A DNA stretch of 11,354 nucleotides from Candidatus Pacearchaeota archaeon (lineage in GTDB: Archaea > Nanoarchaeota > Nanoarchaeia > Pacearchaeales > GW2011-AR1), in the NCBI GenBank assembly GCA_002686195.1, contig NZAS01000020.1, forward strand, positions 1 to 11,354, given 5' to 3'. The notes under the pieces are model-generated. The model searched no databases. It was not told the origin of the DNA and worked only from the letters and a program-made list of their open reading frames with translations. Both the position numbers and the translations under genes were made by a program. Shown here piece after piece: positions 1 to 7,649 of this stretch. Positions within the stretch are counted from its first letter, which is position 1. Each line of letters begins with the position of its first letter.

Positions 1-582
1 TAGTTTGTGGTCTTGTGTTCCCCAACCTGCCATTCCCATTAAGATGTATTCATCTTCTTGTGGTTTCAATCCTAATCGTTGAGTCATTGCACTATACCAA
101 AGACCAAGTGAATTTGGATATTTTAGTGTATATCGTTTCTCAAAATGACTTCCCCACGCGTACCAAATAGAACAAGTTTCAAACTCTCCTATGGCATCTA
201 TAACTACGATAGCTGATTCTTCATATGGACTTGTAAAATATCCTGCTGCAGCATGAGATTGGTGGTGTTGAACATATTCTATTTCTGCATTACCAACAAA
301 ATCTCGTAGATAATAAGATGGTAGATTCTTACGAGATAATACTTCACCATATTGACCTGCTTTTAATTGTCTTAACTTTTTTAGATATGGTCTTTCAAAA
401 TATACAACTTTATCTGGTTTACCACCAAGTCTATGGCAATCTGCAAATAATGCTGCGTTTAAATCAGAGTCATTCTTGATTCCACTATATCGTTCACTAT
501 GACCAGCAAACAAAATCTCACCATCTTCTATAAGTGTGATAGCGGCATCGTGGTTTAGTGCGTTTATTCCTAATATTTTCAT
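1..582 (-). CDS. Carbamoyltransferase, NodU/CmcH/TobZ type (partial, N-terminal 194 residues)
   Basis: The frame is open from an ATG at 582 to the left edge, so only the first 194 residues are present. I see an ASKHA-type phosphate loop at the very start (KILGINALNHDAA, residues 2-14), the metal and carbamoyl-adenylate histidine motif HHQSHAAAGYF near residues 118-128, and a second phosphate-binding strand VVIDAIGEFE around 139-148. The segment QEDEYILMGMAGWG near the cut is also typical of the family. Known members use carbamoyl phosphate and ATP to place a carbamoyl group on a hydroxyl of a sugar or antibiotic; the C-terminal domain that completes the family lies outside the window. A strong AGAGAGG sits four bases before the ATG. 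It is the last gene of the block inside the window and follows the TEK-motif protein after a 21-base gap. The family call is firm; a sugar acceptor is inferred from the glycosyltransferase neighbours. Confidence 0.88.
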   Translation of the reverse strand, partial: MKILGINALNHDAAITLIEDGEILFAGHSERYSGIKNDSDLNAALFADCHRLGGKPDKVVYFERPYLKKLRQLKAGQYGEVLSRKNLPSYYLRDFVGNAEIEYVQHHQSHAAAGYFTSPYEESAIVVIDAIGEFETCSIWYAWGSHFEKRYTLKYPNSLGLWYSAMTQRLGLKPQEDEYILMGMAGWGTQDHKL

Positions 583-586
583 ATAA

Positions 587-593
587 CCTCTCT
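587..593 (-). promoter_or_regulatory. Ribosome binding site of the carbamoyltransferase
   Basis: The minus strand reads AGAGAGG, followed by TTAT and then the ATG at 582. It confirms the start of a gene that is cut by the window edge. The 21-base gap here also contains an AT-only run (TATATATAAT on the minus strand), but nothing I would call a promoter with confidence. Confidence 0.6.
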
Positions 594-603
594 ATTATAT
601 ATA

Positions 604-1794
604 TTAATCTAAATAATTTTTCATTTCTAAAGTCAAATCTTTAATCATATCTTGCCACTTTAAACTTAACATAACATTATAATTATGTTCTAAAATAGGT
701 ATACATGACAAATACATCTCTTTTAATTCATCTAAATCTTTACTAAAAATTCTCAAAACTTCACCATTTAAAAAATCTAATCTCTCATTTGCATCCATAA
801 TTTCATCATATGACTCATCTATAATATGTCCAAATGTTTTAAATTCATATTGATGTAACTTTTTTAAACTTCCTGGTTGTGCGTATAAAATAAACGGGGT
901 TGAACATAGAGATTTATAAACCTTTTCTGTTAAGAAAATTGTATTGCGCTTTTTAAACCTTGATTCTGTTATGATTTGGAAATAACAATTTTTATAATAA
1001 TATTTGGGTAAAAAAGTAGCAATAGGATGCTCGTGGATCTGTTGCCAATTTAATGTTCCATCCCATAATTTATAATTTTTTAAAAAATCTATTTCTGTAT
1101 CATCATAGATTTCTTTATTAAAATTAAAATAATCTGACCTATCATTTCTTTTACAATCTAAATATTTTTCTTCCCAGTGAGCAGAAACAAGTGAACGGTC
1201 TAATAACTTGTTATCTTTCAAAAAATTATATAAACCTTCTCGATGGTATACTTTGCCTGCATTTAATGAAAAAAACTTATAAAGTCTATCCTTATGTATT
1301 TCCTCATTGCTTAATTTAGTAACACTTGGAAAATGACGGTTGATCCTATCATCATCCATTCTCCACAACATTAATACCAAATAAAAATCTAAATCAAAAT
1401 GTTTTATTTCTACATTTTCACTATTACATTTACTAATTATTTCTTTTTCATATTTATCATCGTCAAATTCAGTACATAAATTTGAAGATATAATAAATAT
1501 TTTTAACTTTTCTTTTATATTATTTTCAACTACAATAGATGAAACCTCCTCATGCACCTTTGCCATACTTTCCAAACCAAATGCTTCAGCGGCATAATTT
1601 ATCAATAATATATTATTCTTATCCACTACAAAATAGTTACATAATCCATAATTCATAAAAAATTTAGAATTTTTTTCCCACTCTAAAAAATTGTGATTAG
1701 AATATTTCTCATCATCACTATTAATAAAATTACAAAACTTCGGTAAATCAAACTTACAACCAGAAAATATTTCTTTTAATTCGTATATGTTCAC
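604..1794 (-). CDS. Probable glycosyltransferase with TEK...IDESYDE signature (paralogue of 6387-7649)
   Basis: 396 residues, soluble, with no signal peptide or membrane segment. The C-terminal part carries FLTEKVYK (287-294), then TPFIL (299-303) and FKTFGHIIDESYDE (318-331). A middle block FFSLNAG...HR...NKLLD (about 174-199) matches FVSTNNR...HR...NNLLD in the protein at 6387-7649, so the two are paralogues. The TEK segment followed by a short strand and a glycine-containing loop resembles the donor-binding part of GT10 fucosyltransferase-like GT-B enzymes, which is why I call it a probable glycosyltransferase; the N-terminal domain is not recognisable to me. The start is GTG at 1794, giving a GTGA overlap with the stop of the upstream glycosyltransferase. 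The next methionine is residue 47, too far in, and AAGGA lies seven bases upstream of the GTG. Function is moderate confidence; the gene itself is certain. Confidence 0.72.
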   Translation of the reverse strand: MNIYELKEIFSGCKFDLPKFCNFINSDDEKYSNHNFLEWEKNSKFFMNYGLCNYFVVDKNNILLINYAAEAFGLESMAKVHEEVSSIVVENNIKEKLKIFIISSNLCTEFDDDKYEKEIISKCNSENVEIKHFDLDFYLVLMLWRMDDDRINRHFPSVTKLSNEEIHKDRLYKFFSLNAGKVYHREGLYNFLKDNKLLDRSLVSAHWEEKYLDCKRNDRSDYFNFNKEIYDDTEIDFLKNYKLWDGTLNWQQIHEHPIATFLPKYYYKNCYFQIITESRFKKRNTIFLTEKVYKSLCSTPFILYAQPGSLKKLHQYEFKTFGHIIDESYDEIMDANERLDFLNGEVLRIFSKDLDELKEMYLSCIPILEHNYNVMLSLKWQDMIKDLTLEMKNYLD

Positions 1795-2726
1795 TTTAAA
1801 ATCCTTACTAAATCACGCCGTATACGAGAATGATAATATTTCTGAAACTCTTTATCATCAAATGCAAATCTTTTAATGTCTGAATGTAAAAATGTAATAC
1901 AAGAACAACGATGAAGAATTAGATTAGTGTGAGTTACCCTGTTCAGCCATTCTATATCTTCCGTAACCAACCAAGTTTCATCATGTCCACCAGTTTCATC
2001 CCACGCATTCTGTGATGCAATGAATAAACCACCTACTCCTGCCTGCCATCTACAAATATATTTATTAAACAACACACCAAAGTGAGCACGTTTCTTCTCA
2101 TCATTCCATTCAAAATCATGACCATACCATATTACATCTGAATTTTTAAAATTTAAAGAATTAAACTTAATCTCCTCAACTTTTAAAATAGTACTCTGAG
2201 CTTCATGGGGGTCAGGTCCATATTCTGGACCAGTTATTATACTAAGACTTGGATATTCTTTTACAATAGATATTATAGATGGATTTTCAGTTTTCCAACT
2301 GTTTCCTATAGAACAAATCAATGGCTGTAAAACATCAAATGTGCCAGTCCATCCATCACTTCCTAAGTTACTATTTCCCAAACAATCACCACTCAAGTGA
2401 GATTGTATTGATTCAAACATATCACTTGGAAATACTATATCTGCGTCAGATACAATAAAGTGATCATTTTCTGTTAAATTCTCTACTCCAAGATTTATTG
2501 TTCTCGCTCGGTTCATCCAATCTGAAATTCCTTCTTCATAAAAATATCTATAATCAGCCAATATAGAATCAAATATAGGTTTAGAACTTTTTGTTCCTGT
2601 ATCTGATATGCAAATTTCAAATTTATTTAAATCTATACTTTCTATCATACGTTTAAATGGTTTAACAAAATAATCATATGATTTATGAAAATTATAAATT
2701 GGAACTACAACTTCTATCTTATTCAT
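1791..2726 (-). CDS. Family 2 glycosyltransferase, GT-A fold (galactosyltransferase-C-like)
   Basis: 311 residues. The start IEVVVPIYNF (4-13) is the first Rossmann strand of GT-A glycosyltransferases. VSDADIVFP (92-100) holds the DxD metal-nucleotide motif (Asp94-Ala-Asp96). AGVGGLFIASQNAWDETGGHDE (from residue 229) followed by EDIEW (256-260) matches the acceptor loop and catalytic-base region of the galactosyltransferase C-terminal type. Such enzymes transfer a sugar from a nucleotide sugar to a growing glycan on the cytoplasmic side. No membrane helix is seen, so it is not a processive synthase. An unusual middle insert (about 115-225) separates DxD from the ED loop and contains GPEYGPDPHE. 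Its start overlaps the upstream methyltransferase stop by four bases (ATGA) and its stop overlaps the next gene's GTG by four bases, so the three are likely translationally coupled. The donor sugar cannot be read. Confidence 0.87.
   Translation of the reverse strand: MNKIEVVVPIYNFHKSYDYFVKPFKRMIESIDLNKFEICISDTGTKSSKPIFDSILADYRYFYEEGISDWMNRARTINLGVENLTENDHFIVSDADIVFPSDMFESIQSHLSGDCLGNSNLGSDGWTGTFDVLQPLICSIGNSWKTENPSIISIVKEYPSLSIITGPEYGPDPHEAQSTILKVEEIKFNSLNFKNSDVIWYGHDFEWNDEKKRAHFGVLFNKYICRWQAGVGGLFIASQNAWDETGGHDETWLVTEDIEWLNRVTHTNLILHRCSCITFLHSDIKRFAFDDKEFQKYYHSRIRRDLVRILK
1802..1806 (-). promoter_or_regulatory. Ribosome binding site supporting the GTG start at 1794
   Basis: AAGGA on the minus strand, seven bases before GTG, inside the last codons of the preceding glycosyltransferase gene. 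It decides in favour of the GTG rather than an internal ATG 46 codons later. Confidence 0.55.
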
Positions 2727-3316
2727 CTTGATAATACCCTACTAAACACACCTTCACTTTCGTAAATACTACTCTCATCTAATACAGAAAGGGTATTAAA
2801 TCCAAACTTATCAAAAAGGGAAGACCACCAATCTTTATCATGTATTTGTATATGAGTTTTATCATTTTTACTAACATCCAAAACAAAATCTTCACCCTCT
2901 TTCTTCGAAACAGGCAATCTTACAACTATCTTATTGGATTTCAATAAAGAAAATATTTTCTCAATTTCTTCTGTTGTAACGTGTTCAAGAATGTCCAAGA
3001 AAAGAACCAAATCAAAATCAATTTCCAATAACTGCCTATTATGATGTTGTAAGTTATCATTAGATAATCCATATAATTTTCTTCCAGATTCAATGGCCCA
3101 ATAACTAATATCTGTACCTACTACATTATTTACACCGCGTTGTATAAATTCATATATTACTGCACCAGTTGCTGCCCCATAATCTAAAATTTTATCTTGT
3201 AAATTTATAGGAACAGATTTTATTAAATCATTTACAGTTTGTTTATATTTTTTTTGACGATAATCTTTATAATTACTATAAGAACTATCTACAAAATATT
3301 CTTTTTCGAACTTCAT
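2723..3316 (-). CDS. Class I SAM-dependent methyltransferase
   Basis: 197 residues from the ATG at 3316. Motif I is ILDYGAATG (43-51), the adenosine-binding acidic residue is Asp69 in VGTDIS, and LFLDILEHV (105-113) is the post-II motif typical of Methyltransf_11/23-like enzymes. The C-terminal half has HIQIHDKDWWSSLFDKFGF (155-173), a pattern of small-molecule and sugar methyltransferases in which a WW(S/x)xLF helix is followed by a Gly-Phe turn. An earlier in-frame ATG at 3349 would add MKCQIRIFHNN, but that stretch lies over the end of the radical SAM gene and does not look like family sequence. The MKFEKEYF start gives a four-base gap after the TAA of the upstream gene. Neither start has a clean Shine-Dalgarno (GGTGG precedes the longer one), so the start is uncertain. 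It lies between a radical SAM enzyme and a glycosyltransferase, which suggests a sugar or lipid-sugar substrate by context only. Confidence 0.82.
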   Translation of the reverse strand: MKFEKEYFVDSSYSNYKDYRQKKYKQTVNDLIKSVPINLQDKILDYGAATGAVIYEFIQRGVNNVVGTDISYWAIESGRKLYGLSNDNLQHHNRQLLEIDFDLVLFLDILEHVTTEEIEKIFSLLKSNKIVVRLPVSKKEGEDFVLDVSKNDKTHIQIHDKDWWSSLFDKFGFNTLSVLDESSIYESEGVFSRVLSR

Positions 3317-3320
3317 ATTA

Positions 3321-4433
3321 TTATGGAAAATTCTTATCTGGCATTTCATTTGCCACCGTATGTAATAATTTATTATTAAATTTATAATAACAATAATTAC
3401 AACTTTTATTCCACTCTTTACCTTTATTGTTTTTTACTTCATACGGAAATCCACTTTTCTTAAACTTCTCATTTGCATCCTTCCAAATTTTTATAATATC
3501 TTTTGTACCACCCAATGACCAATCTAAATCATAAATTCTTGTGTTTAACACGTGACTTGTACAAATATAAACTTGATAATCTCCCCCGTGTGGACTCGGT
3601 GCAATATAAGGTCGTATTAACCCAACATAACATCCGTGTTCGAAAGCACCATCATTGTAACCAATATCCTTAATAAAAAACTTGTCATATTTATCAACTT
3701 TATCAATAATATCTTTATATTTCTCTCTAATTAATGCATTATTACCCTTTATTAAACAATTACCAGCTATCCTAACAAATTTAATTTTTGAATGTAATTC
3801 TACAAGTTCTACTATCTTTTCAATAGTTTCAGATGTAGTACCATTATAAACTTTATTTGTTCGTGATAATTCATCTGCTATATATTTGTTATTTTCATCC
3901 ATTTGACCATCATAAATAATATAACTAAATGCAAGTTTACTATACGGAATTTTACCAAAATTATAATCTTTTGGCAATTTACCTTCATCAAGTTTTATTA
4001 AACTAACTCTAATCCAATCAATCATATCTATTACATCATCATCTAACTTACTATAATCATGGCTATTAGTAATAAGACCAATATTTAATTCTAAATCATG
4101 TGATACTCTAATAATATCATTTATATTCTTCTTTGTTTCCTTATCACGATATAACATAGGATTGCCCCCTCCTGTAATCTCTATACTCTTTGTTCCCAAA
4201 GATTTAAAATCTGTAAGTATCTGAATAATATCATTAAATGGAATATAACTTCTCAACGGTCTACCGGCAACCGAACAAAATGGACAATCACTTTCACATA
4301 CCTCACAGGGACATAATTGTATATTTATAGGTCTAAATTTTTTATTTTTCTGTATATCATATAAAACATCCGTATGCTGTAATAATTTATCACCCCACGA
4401 ACTGTAGTACTGAGTTAATTCTTTATGATTCAT
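3321..4433 (-). CDS. Radical SAM enzyme with cysteine-rich N-terminus and C-terminal Cys cluster
   Basis: 370 residues. The [4Fe-4S]-SAM motif is CESDCPFC (Cys46, Cys50, Cys53; CxxxCxxC with the usual aromatic before the last Cys). Two more cysteines stand just before it at 41 and 43, so five cysteines fall within 13 residues. ITGGGNP (86-92) takes the place of the SAM-binding GGE strand, and LITNS (about 120-124) is the next barrel strand. Towards the C-terminus, a single Cys about residue 291 (VYICTSH) and CNYC at about 345-348 suggest an auxiliary Fe-S site, as in SPASM or twitch domains, but the spacing is not standard. It starts at an ATG that overlaps the preceding unassigned gene by 11 bases, with no visible Shine-Dalgarno, so translation probably depends on the upstream gene. 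The reaction is unknown; radical SAM identity is secure. Confidence 0.85.
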   Translation of the reverse strand: MNHKELTQYYSSWGDKLLQHTDVLYDIQKNKKFRPINIQLCPCEVCESDCPFCSVAGRPLRSYIPFNDIIQILTDFKSLGTKSIEITGGGNPMLYRDKETKKNINDIIRVSHDLELNIGLITNSHDYSKLDDDVIDMIDWIRVSLIKLDEGKLPKDYNFGKIPYSKLAFSYIIYDGQMDENNKYIADELSRTNKVYNGTTSETIEKIVELVELHSKIKFVRIAGNCLIKGNNALIREKYKDIIDKVDKYDKFFIKDIGYNDGAFEHGCYVGLIRPYIAPSPHGGDYQVYICTSHVLNTRIYDLDWSLGGTKDIIKIWKDANEKFKKSGFPYEVKNNKGKEWNKSCNYCYYKFNNKLLHTVANEMPDKNFP

Positions 4434-5487
4434 AATAATGTTTGGGCAATAACCCAGTATGTTCTTTTAATGGTTTATCAGTATATTTCCAAGATGGATG
4501 TTGACAATTAAATAAGATTAACTTTTTACTATATAGACACATCGCTTTTTCACTATGTCCAAAAAATAAAAGTTCAAACATATCTCTTTTAAACTTAATT
4601 TCGGAATCTATATAAATTGAAAATCCACTAAATCTATTCAACTCTGGTATACAAAATTTATCATCTTTTAATTTTATACATTCTATCTCGTAAGGTATTT
4701 TTAGTTTCATGGCAGATGAATTATGATTCATACTTGATGAAAATCCTGGTTCCCTATACTCTTTGAACTCACAATTATCTCTATCTTTACAATCTAATAT
4801 TCTATCACGACATTGTTCAAAATTTTCTCCTTCAATATAAACTTTCAACGGAATAGAATTTCTAGCAATCTTGGAATAAGATGAAGGTGGATCATACATC
4901 CATCCTTCTTCTTTGTAATTTCCTCTCGTAACAATATCTAATTTTTTCATTTTTGTATCATCACCAAATAATTCATTAATAGCGGGATCAAAATCGATAA
5001 AAGACTCATAAATTTTATCCAACTCGTTCCAAATAAGTAAAAAATCATCAAGACTTCTAATCCTCTTACCACCATAATCAATATTATCCCTTTCAAAAGA
5101 AGTTACAAACGCGGGAACTAATTTCATTTCTAAAAAATTTAATACGTTTAATTTACCACCTCCGGGATGAATCCTATATCTAATAATTTTACTAATTCCA
5201 TATCTAAGTGCACCCACATTCAATGGAATTATACAACCTCTTTCTAAAAAATCTTGTGCCATCCATTTTGACAACCAAAAGTGATGTCCATCTTCAGTAA
5301 ATTTATCAAAATAAGAATCAAACATACCATTTGGTAATAACGCATAAAACGCTTCATGATCATATAACATATCAGTGCCACCAGATAAACAGTCATTAGT
5401 AATTTCAAACTTAGATGTATACTCTATTTTAATATCGTATTTATCACAATACTTTAAATATTCTTCTACATTTACTTTCTGTAACAT
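4423..5487 (-). CDS. Unassigned 354-residue protein with an HPGGGK motif
   Basis: I do not recognise a family. The protein is soluble, acidic to neutral, with no signal peptide or membrane helix. The most distinctive stretch is IIRYRIHPGGGKLNVLNFLEMKLVPAFVTSF, beginning near residue 101. A strand, an HPGGGK loop, a helix and then a hydrophobic strand are loosely reminiscent of ParB/sulfiredoxin-like folds, where a Gly-rich loop with a basic residue binds phosphate. This is only a visual analogy. An early aromatic-rich segment (HHFWLSKWMAQDF, 68-80) precedes it, and a middle Cys/Asp/Arg-rich part (CRDRILDCKDRDNC, from about 226) could bind metal. Codon-level coding signal is clear: long open frame, AAGG ten bases before ATG, two-base gap after the TAG of the upstream methyltransferase and 11-base overlap with the radical SAM gene downstream. 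The placement suggests it works with that radical SAM enzyme, as substrate, partner or independent enzyme. Confidence 0.7.
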   Translation of the reverse strand: MLQKVNVEEYLKYCDKYDIKIEYTSKFEITNDCLSGGTDMLYDHEAFYALLPNGMFDSYFDKFTEDGHHFWLSKWMAQDFLERGCIIPLNVGALRYGISKIIRYRIHPGGGKLNVLNFLEMKLVPAFVTSFERDNIDYGGKRIRSLDDFLLIWNELDKIYESFIDFDPAINELFGDDTKMKKLDIVTRGNYKEEGWMYDPPSSYSKIARNSIPLKVYIEGENFEQCRDRILDCKDRDNCEFKEYREPGFSSSMNHNSSAMKLKIPYEIECIKLKDDKFCIPELNRFSGFSIYIDSEIKFKRDMFELLFFGHSEKAMCLYSKKLILFNCQHPSWKYTDKPLKEHTGLLPKHYYES

Positions 5488-5489
5488 AA

Positions 5490-6383
5490 CTATTTAACCT
5501 TCCAAACTATATAATTTACACATTCTGTATTATTTGACCTTTTCATTTTAATCCGTTTTAATTTTATTATTTCAATCAATCCATTAATTTCTAATTCCTG
5601 TAAAAATGGTAAAAATCTATTTAAATAATTTCTCTGAATATGAAATTTCTTTGATAAATAATCTGAAAAAATATTTTCATCCAATAACTCTACTATTGGT
5701 TCAATATGAATACAAATTTTCGGTTTTCTTTTTAATAAAAATAAAATAAAATCATAAAATTTATTTGAAACTTGTTCAAGTGAAAACATAGTAAAAACTG
5801 CACTATTTGTTTTTAATTTTAATGAATTATCTGGATTTATAATATCAAAATATAAAGATTCAATGTTTAACTTATTCATTTCTGAAACTTTGTTCACAAT
5901 CTTTATTGCATTTTTTGAAAAATCAAGTCCAAATAATTTTTTATCTGGAAATATATCTGATAGGGTAATTAAATTAAATCCACTACCACTACCAAATTCA
6001 TAGATATTATCTGTCCCCTCAAAATATTTAGTAAATAAACAAATCGATAAAAATCTATTAAAATTCAACTCAGCATTTATATCACTAAACCTAATAAATT
6101 TTTCATCTAAATAAAATGTAAATTTTGAACCAAAATGTTTTGCAGTCGTTTCAAGGCTTTCAAGATTTCTCTCCCAAGATTTTTCCCAAATTAATAAATT
6201 ATCCTTACCAATACGTCTATTATCACTATCTAAAAACTTCACTATTTTAAAAAATTCATCACTTGTATTAGATATTATTTCATATGAAAAATCACAAGAA
6301 TCAAAAAAATCAATACAATGTTGATTTATATCTTTTTTATCTAATCCTATTAAATCTAAAATTTCTTTTAATGTTAATTTCAT
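5490..6383 (-). CDS. Class I SAM-dependent methyltransferase with long N-terminal extension
   Basis: 297 residues. The SAM-binding motif is IYEFGSGSGFNL (127-138), followed by the acidic residue Asp154 in LFGLDFS and a typical helix NAIKIV. VFTMFSLEQV (196-205) lies where motif II/post-II is expected. The first 120 residues form a separate N-terminal domain rich in Asp, Phe and Lys that I do not recognise; it may be the acceptor-binding part. The methyl acceptor is unknown. The gene is among the most AT-rich in the window, with long A and T runs and Lys/Ile/Asn-heavy protein. It starts three bases after the TAA of the upstream TEK protein (TAA GTA ATG) with no obvious Shine-Dalgarno, so re-initiation by terminating ribosomes is plausible. 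It ends two bases before the ATG of the unassigned protein. Confidence 0.8.
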   Translation of the reverse strand: MKLTLKEILDLIGLDKKDINQHCIDFFDSCDFSYEIISNTSDEFFKIVKFLDSDNRRIGKDNLLIWEKSWERNLESLETTAKHFGSKFTFYLDEKFIRFSDINAELNFNRFLSICLFTKYFEGTDNIYEFGSGSGFNLITLSDIFPDKKLFGLDFSKNAIKIVNKVSEMNKLNIESLYFDIINPDNSLKLKTNSAVFTMFSLEQVSNKFYDFILFLLKRKPKICIHIEPIVELLDENIFSDYLSKKFHIQRNYLNRFLPFLQELEINGLIEIIKLKRIKMKRSNNTECVNYIVWKVK

Positions 6384-6386
6384 TAC

Positions 6387-7649
6387 TTATACTTTACTTA
6401 AAAAACTATGTATATCATCTACTGATTTTTCTAATATTTCAATAAGATGATTGCAATTATATACTAATATATCTTCCATTTCCCAATACCACTTATCTAT
6501 TTCTTCTATACTCATATTACATAATCTATTAATTTCGACTTCAATAAGTTTTAATTTTTCATAACCGTGAACCTCATCATATGTTTCATCTATAAATGGA
6601 GAAAATGTCTTAAAATCGAGTTCTTTAAGGGCCTTTAAATAATATGAATTAGTTACTATAATAAAAGGTTGATAGGCCAAAATAGGTTTCCAAATCTTTT
6701 CAGTTAAAAATATAGATTGTAAATAATTTTCTCCAAATCCAAACTCCGCCTCCGTTACTACATTAAAATAAGAATGTAAAAGAACACCTTGAATAGCAAT
6801 ATTAGATTCATGAGTTTGTATTGACGTATCAGATTTAGTATCACACTCAATAGGTAAATTATTATAATAATTTAATATTTCATTTTTACCTGGTAACTTA
6901 TTTCCTAATGTATGTTTTAAATCTCTTTCAACCTCATCTAAAGAATATTGATTATCAGGATCATTATTATTTACTAAATAACTCACGTATCCCTTATCTA
7001 ATAAATTATTTTTACTAAAAGTAAATGATAACCAAGTCCTATGTTCTCTTGCTCTATTATTAGTAGAAACAAAATGTTTTTGTCTAAGGAAATATTTTGA
7101 ATATTCTATATAAGTATCATAAAATTGTTTTACCTTATATGTTCTTTTCATACTCCACCAAAACATATTAAAAATATAATATGGATACCATAAAATATTA
7201 AATTCATTTGACTTATAATCATTAATATAAAACTCTGGTATTAAAAAATAAAATTGTTTTTTATCTAAATTTAAATCTTCACAAAGTTCATTCATTTTAT
7301 AAAAAAATAATTCAGTATTCAAACATGAAGATTCTTTACACAAAAAAAATATACTACATTTCTTACTTAATAAATCTTGATATAAACCACCAATACCTAT
7401 TTTATTTTTAAAATCATTTTTTAAAACTTTTAATATATTAATATCAGATTGATTTCTGTTGTCAAAAATATTCGTAGAACCACCAGATGGTTCAATAACA
7501 ACTAAATATTTATCATCAATTTGTTGTGATTCCGAAAAAGAAATCTGCTCAAAGTTATGATTGGCAACTCTTTGGACAGCATCAAAACTCCAAGGGTGAT
7601 TAAAAGGAATAAATTTATTATCTCGAAAATCAAATGATATATATTTCAT
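6387..7649 (-). CDS. Probable glycosyltransferase with TEK...IDETYDE signature (paralogue of 604-1794)
   Basis: 420 residues, no signal peptide or clear membrane span although an aromatic stretch (WYPYYIFNMFWWS, about 154-166) is notable. The C-terminal half carries FLTEKIWK (314-321), QPFIIV (327-332) and LDFKTFSPFIDETYDEV (344-360). The middle block FVSTNNRAREHR...NNLLD (about 193-218) is shared with the protein at 604-1794. The order of TEK, P(F/x)I, then a GF/DFKTF-IDE loop resembles the donor-binding half of GT10-like GT-B glycosyltransferases, but the catalytic assignment is an inference. The N-terminal 190 residues are not alike between the two paralogues by eye, so they could differ in acceptor. 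The start overlaps the SGNH gene stop by four bases (ATGA) and has AGAGGA about six to seven bases upstream. The coding sequence is very AT-rich compared with the SGNH gene before it. Confidence 0.7.
   Translation of the reverse strand: MKYISFDFRDNKFIPFNHPWSFDAVQRVANHNFEQISFSESQQIDDKYLVVIEPSGGSTNIFDNRNQSDINILKVLKNDFKNKIGIGGLYQDLLSKKCSIFFLCKESSCLNTELFFYKMNELCEDLNLDKKQFYFLIPEFYINDYKSNEFNILWYPYYIFNMFWWSMKRTYKVKQFYDTYIEYSKYFLRQKHFVSTNNRAREHRTWLSFTFSKNNLLDKGYVSYLVNNNDPDNQYSLDEVERDLKHTLGNKLPGKNEILNYYNNLPIECDTKSDTSIQTHESNIAIQGVLLHSYFNVVTEAEFGFGENYLQSIFLTEKIWKPILAYQPFIIVTNSYYLKALKELDFKTFSPFIDETYDEVHGYEKLKLIEVEINRLCNMSIEEIDKWYWEMEDILVYNCNHLIEILEKSVDDIHSFLSKV

Noticed and set aside
583..603. Possible promoter in the gap before the carbamoyltransferase (TATATAAT-like minus-strand run)
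   Set aside because: There is no matching -35 element, the spacing to the ATG would leave almost no leader, and AT-only runs are expected in such DNA.
3317..3349. Upstream ATG extension of the methyltransferase at 2723-3316
   Set aside because: The extra 11 residues overlap the radical SAM gene and do not resemble methyltransferase sequence. A GGTGG precedes this ATG, so I cannot exclude it fully.
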